The notes beneath the pieces are model-generated. The model was not told the DNA's origin. It saw only the letters and a list, made by a program, of their open reading frames with translations, and did not search any database. The position numbers and the translations under genes were made by a program. From positions 30,805,915 to 30,869,914 of the forward strand of contig CAIIXF020000001.1 of assembly GCA_903813345.2 (NCBI GenBank): 64,000 nt of DNA, given 5' to 3'. The stretch is from Owenia fusiformis (taxonomy: Eukaryota > Annelida > Polychaeta > Sabellida > Oweniidae). Positions 20,501 to 26,500 of the stretch are shown one piece after another (the stretch's first letter is position 1; each line of letters begins with the position of its first letter).

Positions 20501-23500
20501 ATATATATAAATACAAACTTATCTAGAAGTCATGTAGGATCAAATATTTATGTTTTAGATTCTCCAATGCTGACAATGTTAATCAGCTCCCTCTATGGTT
20601 GCGTCCTAAAGTGACAAGTATTGGAAACTTTGGGCAGGCTGTAAGGGACCTCACTGAATTCTACAGGACTGCTGAGAAAACTGTTAGTATCAGTTTTATT
20701 CCCTGTTTCTTTTTAATTTCTAGGAATTTTGCATTTCAAGCAAGTTGCATATGTAGATTCACAACAGATGTTCAAACATATATTTACTCTGTCTAAAAGA
20801 TTTCTCATTACTAAATTATATCTTGTGAACATTTCAAAGTTTGAAGATGGATGCTTTAGTTGGTGTTCATGAGCTAAATGGTGCCTGCTATACATTTTAG
20901 TGAATGTGGATTCTGGTCATGGCATCAAGGCCTATGTCTACATGTATTTATACATATACTGTACATGTACAATACATTGATGCAACCATTTTAGATGCCA
21001 GCCCCCAAACCAACCAGGAAGCGTATTGGGGCAGGTGACAAGGCATGCGAGACAGCATACTTTGAGCCCACAATCAACAGAGGTGCAGGTGTGAATGTGT
21101 TAGCTGCTAGCAGGATAGAGAATCATGTAAAGAGCCTCAAAAGAGTAGGTACGTATATGGACATGGATACATTAAGCACTTTATACACTGGAAAATGTCT
21201 TACAGCCAATACTACCTCTAGTTTGTATGTCTCATGCTCAGTTTCACAACTATCATTTGGTGAACATTTGATGAATATAATACAGTATTGAGATTGCATA
21301 TCCTATAACTTATTTTTCCTGATGTAGATTTAATGATGATATGCTCCTTAGATTCAGCCGATGTGTCAATTACAAAGTTGAAGATTGCTTATGAAGGAGA
21401 TGACACCAGTCCCACTGCTGCCCCTGTTAATCTGCTTGATGCTCTGGAGAGCACACAGGTACAGACGATAACATACAGTACAATCTGTTGAATCTGAATG
21501 CCACTGAAACAGGCCAAAAGTGTTCAGATTGACATGTGTTCAAATTACGAGATTTTTCAACATTGAAGAACATTGCAGATTAAAGAATGGGATGAAAAGA
21601 GTGTTCAATTTAGAGATGTTAAGATTAGAGAGGGGTTTGGATTAGAGGTGTGCACTGTTGGTAAATCACTTAATCGATCAACAAAATATTTTAATTGATT
21701 AATCATAGATTAATCATTCTAATATAAATGATAGAGATCTGACATAATTTCCCTACAATATTCTAATACTTTAGTAGTAGGCGATAATTCATTCGTTTGA
21801 TTTGATTGCATACCTCTATTGAATAAAATATATCAATAAGATGTATGAGAAAACACAAAAACAACAAAGGTAAGCGTCTAGCTTAGGGTAACAGGCCCGT
21901 AAGACACTTTACTCCAAGGGGGGTGCGGTTTTTAGCTTACTAAAGAGAGTATTAAATTGTCATTTTTTGCCGCGTAAATCAAATCGCGTAAGACAGAGGG
22001 GGGGGGGGGGTCAGTTACTCCCTATATTGGTTTGGAATTAACAAATGCAACTTCCAAACGTTCCAATTGTTTTGTAGGGGGTATGAGGAGTGGTCCACTC
22101 CCCCTAGAAAATTTTACAGTTTTGAGATGTTATTTGGTGCTTTCAAAGTGTAAGTTTCTAAGTAGTACGCCACCACCACGGGAATAAGAGTTGAGTGAAT
22201 AAAAAACCGAGCATTCAGGGGGTCTAGGGGTTCTCCCCCCAGGAAAATTTTGAAATTTGGTTGTATTTGGAGCGAATTTGCAACCATCTGGTACGCCTGT
22301 GCGTTATGAGTCAATAAGAAAAATGTGAATTTTTTTCAAATTCTTTTGGGGGTGTCAAAGAGGATGAAGTGGGGTGGGGTGCCAGTAGGGGAGCAAGGTT
22401 TTGTCCCCCAGAAACATTGACCATATCAAGGTGCTATTTGATGATGTCTGGGCACTTAAAAAATGTCTGAGACAATACATGAAATTCAGAATATTTTCTT
22501 TTGTTTTGTGGGGGATGTGAGAGGTGGCCAACTCTCCTAGAAAATTTTACAATTTAAAGATGATATTTGGTGCTTCTGGGCACTTTTAAAGTGTATTAGT
22601 CAATAAAAACATTGAAAAACAATCACAATTTTTTCAAATTTTGGGGGTGTCAAAGGGGGAGGGGTGCCAGAGGGGGAGGTGGGGCTGGGGTGCCAGAGGG
22701 GGGGGGGCAAGTGTTTGTCCTCCTTATCAAAATTTACAATATCAAGGTGCTTTTCGATGAAGTTTGGGCACTTTAAAAGTGTCTGTGCCTAAAAGTGCCT
22801 ATTTCCCAAGAAAATTTTACAATTTTAAGATGCTATTTTGGTGCTTTCTGGGCACTTTCAATTCAAAGGGTATGAGTCAATAAAAAAATTTGAAAAATCT
22901 CAATTTTTATTTATTTTTTGGGGGGAGGGAGGGGGAGGTGGAGTGGGGATGCTAGAGGGCGAGTAAGTGTTAGTCTTCCAGAATCATTAACTTTATCAAG
23001 GAGCTATTTGATGATGTCTGGGCAATTTAAAAGTGTCTGAGACAATAAAACAAATTCAGAACTTTTCCAAAATTAAAGTAAATTAAAGAATTTGAGAAAA
23101 TCAAAATTTTTTGGGGGGGATCAAGGGGGGGGGCCAGAGGGGGGGGGGGGGCGCCAGAGTGGGGGGGGGGGCGCCAGAGGGGGGGGGGTTATGCAAGTGC
23201 AAGATGCAAGAGGGGGAGCAAGTCCCCCAGAAACACTAACTATATCAAGGAGCTTTTTGATGATGTCTGGGCACTTTTAAAGTGTCTGAGACAAAACACT
23301 AAAATAAATTTAGAACTTTTCATCCATTGTTTTGTGGGGGGTGTGAGGGGTGGCCAATACCCCTAGAAAATTTTACAATTTTAAGATGCTATTTGGTGCT
23401 TTCTGGGTACTTTCAAAGTGTATGAGTCAATGAAAAAAAAATTACAAAAAAATAATCAAATTTTTTTTGTGGGGTGACAAAGGGGGGTGCGGTCGCACCC

Positions 23501-26500
23501 ATCGCACCCCCCCCCCCCCATCTGACGGCCCTGGGTAATTAGCTTGTTTGGCAGTTTGAGTTTTAAGCTTGGCATGTCAACCTGAAATTAGGTCTCAATC
23601 AGTCAGTGACATCATGTAAGCTTACTCATGGCAGGATATTGAAGATTATCTTTTTGAGAATCAGTTAATTGAGTATTAAGAATCTTAATCGATTAAACTT
23701 GTGTCGATCAATTAATCGATGATCGATTAAAAATTTACACCTCTAGTTTGGATATACAGGTTTTACTGTATCATACCTTAATCCTAATTACACATGGAAT
23801 GATAAATGGATAAATATGTTTGATGAATTTATGCAAGATCTCCTGCCGATTCATTAGATTTACAGAAAATGTAAACAGTTAGCCTTCATTAGATATGTAT
23901 TTTTAGGTTTTACCAGTTTCACCTCTGGAAAGATGTCTCTCATTGCATAAATATCAAAAACATAAATGCGCCTTCAATTGCGACATCAATATACTTTAAT
24001 ACAAACCCTTTTTGAAAATATTAGAGCTTCAAAAGGATTACTCATATATATATTCCATGGTATTAATTGCCTTTTTGAAAAGTATACCTGTTGAAGACCC
24101 CTGTAACTACCATAATTTCTTACTTTCCATTTCAGAAACCCCTCATTGACACAATGTGTAGTCCAGAACCAGTAAAGGTACTCTAATCTTATTAACATAT
24201 TTCTTTGTTTTGTCAAATTATTCCAGTAAAGTATCATTTACTGTTCGAATCATGTCAATAAATATGTGTATAAGTAAGGCATTTTATTTTGCGTTTCCTC
24301 AGAAAAATGAACACATCATCCAATATAAATTTTCATGAGATAGTAAATCTTTATTATTCTTCAGCCTACTTCTCATCAGCTTGCTCTTGAAAAGAAGAAA
24401 CTAGATTTAAAGAGGGGAACTAAAAGAAAGCTGGTTGTTAAGGTAAATATTAGTCATCAATAAAGTTATGTATGTAACATAATACAATATCAATATAATA
24501 ACCTATTTTAAATATGATCATTCACGTCAATGTGACAAAGTAGCGAAATTACAACCAATATGCATATAATGGGAGGCTTTAAAACTCAATGCTTTGGATT
24601 TAGTTTCATCCTTGAGCCCTCCCTCATAAAACATAAAAATTGTATATTTAATTGAATGATAGCACATTGTATTGAAATATGTTTTATGAGAGCATAAGGT
24701 TTATTCAAGCTGTACTAATCCCGAAGAATTTAGAACTATCCCCAAATTGAGATTTATTTCATTTCCTGTCAAACCATGATATTTTGAAGCCTCCCCTAAT
24801 ACTTATTGTTTTGTTCAATGATTATAGCCGAACAAACCCAAACAAGAGACGAAGATCCCAGAAGCAACACCTTCATCAGCACCATCTATCAATAAACATA
24901 TGGCAGAAAGTATATCATACCTTGAAAAGGTAAATAATATTTTCGCATCAAGATCCAATTGAGCTTTAAAGGTTGAATATCAAAAGAAATCAATCAAATT
25001 TTGTTCACTATGATCATGGTCAAAGTAAGTGAAGCTTGATCAAGTTGTACAACAGATAATGCACATTGTACACATTGTGAATACTAAATAGATGCATTGT
25101 ACATGTACATTGTAGGTGAAGTTAGTGTTGAGTGGTGCATCATATAAGATGTTCTCTGGTGCAATGTTAGCATACAAGCAAAAAGAAGACTTCACCAATC
25201 TGGTCACAGTCCTTGCTGAACTGTTCACTGAAGACAAGAGACATGAACACTTATTCAGAGGTGATATTGAGGAGGAAGGGGGAATTGAATTGAGCACTTT
25301 AATTTAGATGATCGGATTTTCAGACTGCTGCTTTTAGCATATGTCTATTGTATATGAACATATTATTTAGGGGAGGATTTTAATATTGAGGCCTCTTAAG
25401 TTGAAATTTTAAATACAGACTTATAGTAATTGGATCTATATGAACATTGAACAGTGACACCCATCTCACAACATGTTGTAATCAACAACAATAACACAAT
25501 AGTTGATTAATAAAATTCAGATATTCAGATTCCAGAGGGCCAGGATCAATTACAAATCTTAGTTCTAATGACATGAATTCAATTACCGTTGTTAATATTT
25601 TGTCTCACTATGTTTACCTTAGATCAGGAAATTGTTAACTTCATTTGTAAACATGTACTTGAAGAATGTACAGGAAAACCAATTCTAATGTTTTCCTTAA
25701 GTACATAACTTCCTGCTTTCCAGGGAATGTGTAATGTCATGAGATAATGATGTTGATTTAAAAAAAAGTGTCACATATTGTCTTCCATTGTTATAATTTT
25801 CCTGTCTGTTACAATTCACTTCAATATTCCAAAATATTTTTCAGGGTTCTACAAGTATGTCAAGCCAAAACACAAGAAAGAATTTGATCAAATGTGCAAA
25901 GATATCACTGGGTTGGATTGTGACTATAAACCAGAGCACAGTTTGTCTAAGCAGCACAGGACTGTACCAAGCAAACAACGTACAATTACACCTAGCTTCC
26001 CATTGGGGAACAAGTCTGGTGCAATAGCTGAAGTGATCAAAAGGAGGAAACTGGCCCCAGTTGCCTCAGGGTTCATTGATAAGGGAACACTGCTTGGTCA
26101 ACCTAAAGATAACATGAACACTGTAAGTGTATTGCACTAGATTAGTATATGATATGACATGAGAGTCTTCCTGCTTCTAAAATGGATATTGCATGATTGA
26201 TACAAATCTGTATACTGTCATTGTGTAATGTAAGTATATATATTCAGGCACATACAAGGGTTGTTCAATGAATACAGGTAAGATATCACTGGGTTGAACA
26301 TTCACATTCCAATAATACAGCCAACAGTGTAGAGTCTACAGTTGATGTATCAAAAAATGTAAAAACTGCAACAAATCCTGCTTCCAATTCACATGACATT
26401 AGTGACCCAGTGATATCTGGACAAGAACAACAAGGGTTGTTCAATGAATACAGGTGCATACAAGGGTTGTTCAATGAATACTGCAATGTAGTAGAAATGC

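Larger units (their letters stand above)
21643..23745. mobile_element. hAT-type MITE in RTEL1 intron 21, host of a nested element
   Basis: The ends are TAGAGGTGTGCACTG (21643) and AATTTACACCTCTA (to 23745), with inner repeats of AATCGATTAA type near both ends. A perfect 8-bp target duplication, GTTTGGAT, stands at 21635-21642 and 23746-23753. Without the inner element (21892-23533) it would be about 456 bp, similar to the 440-bp hAT-type element at 13416-13855, which shares the TAGARGTGT ends but has a different interior. Confidence 0.9.
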
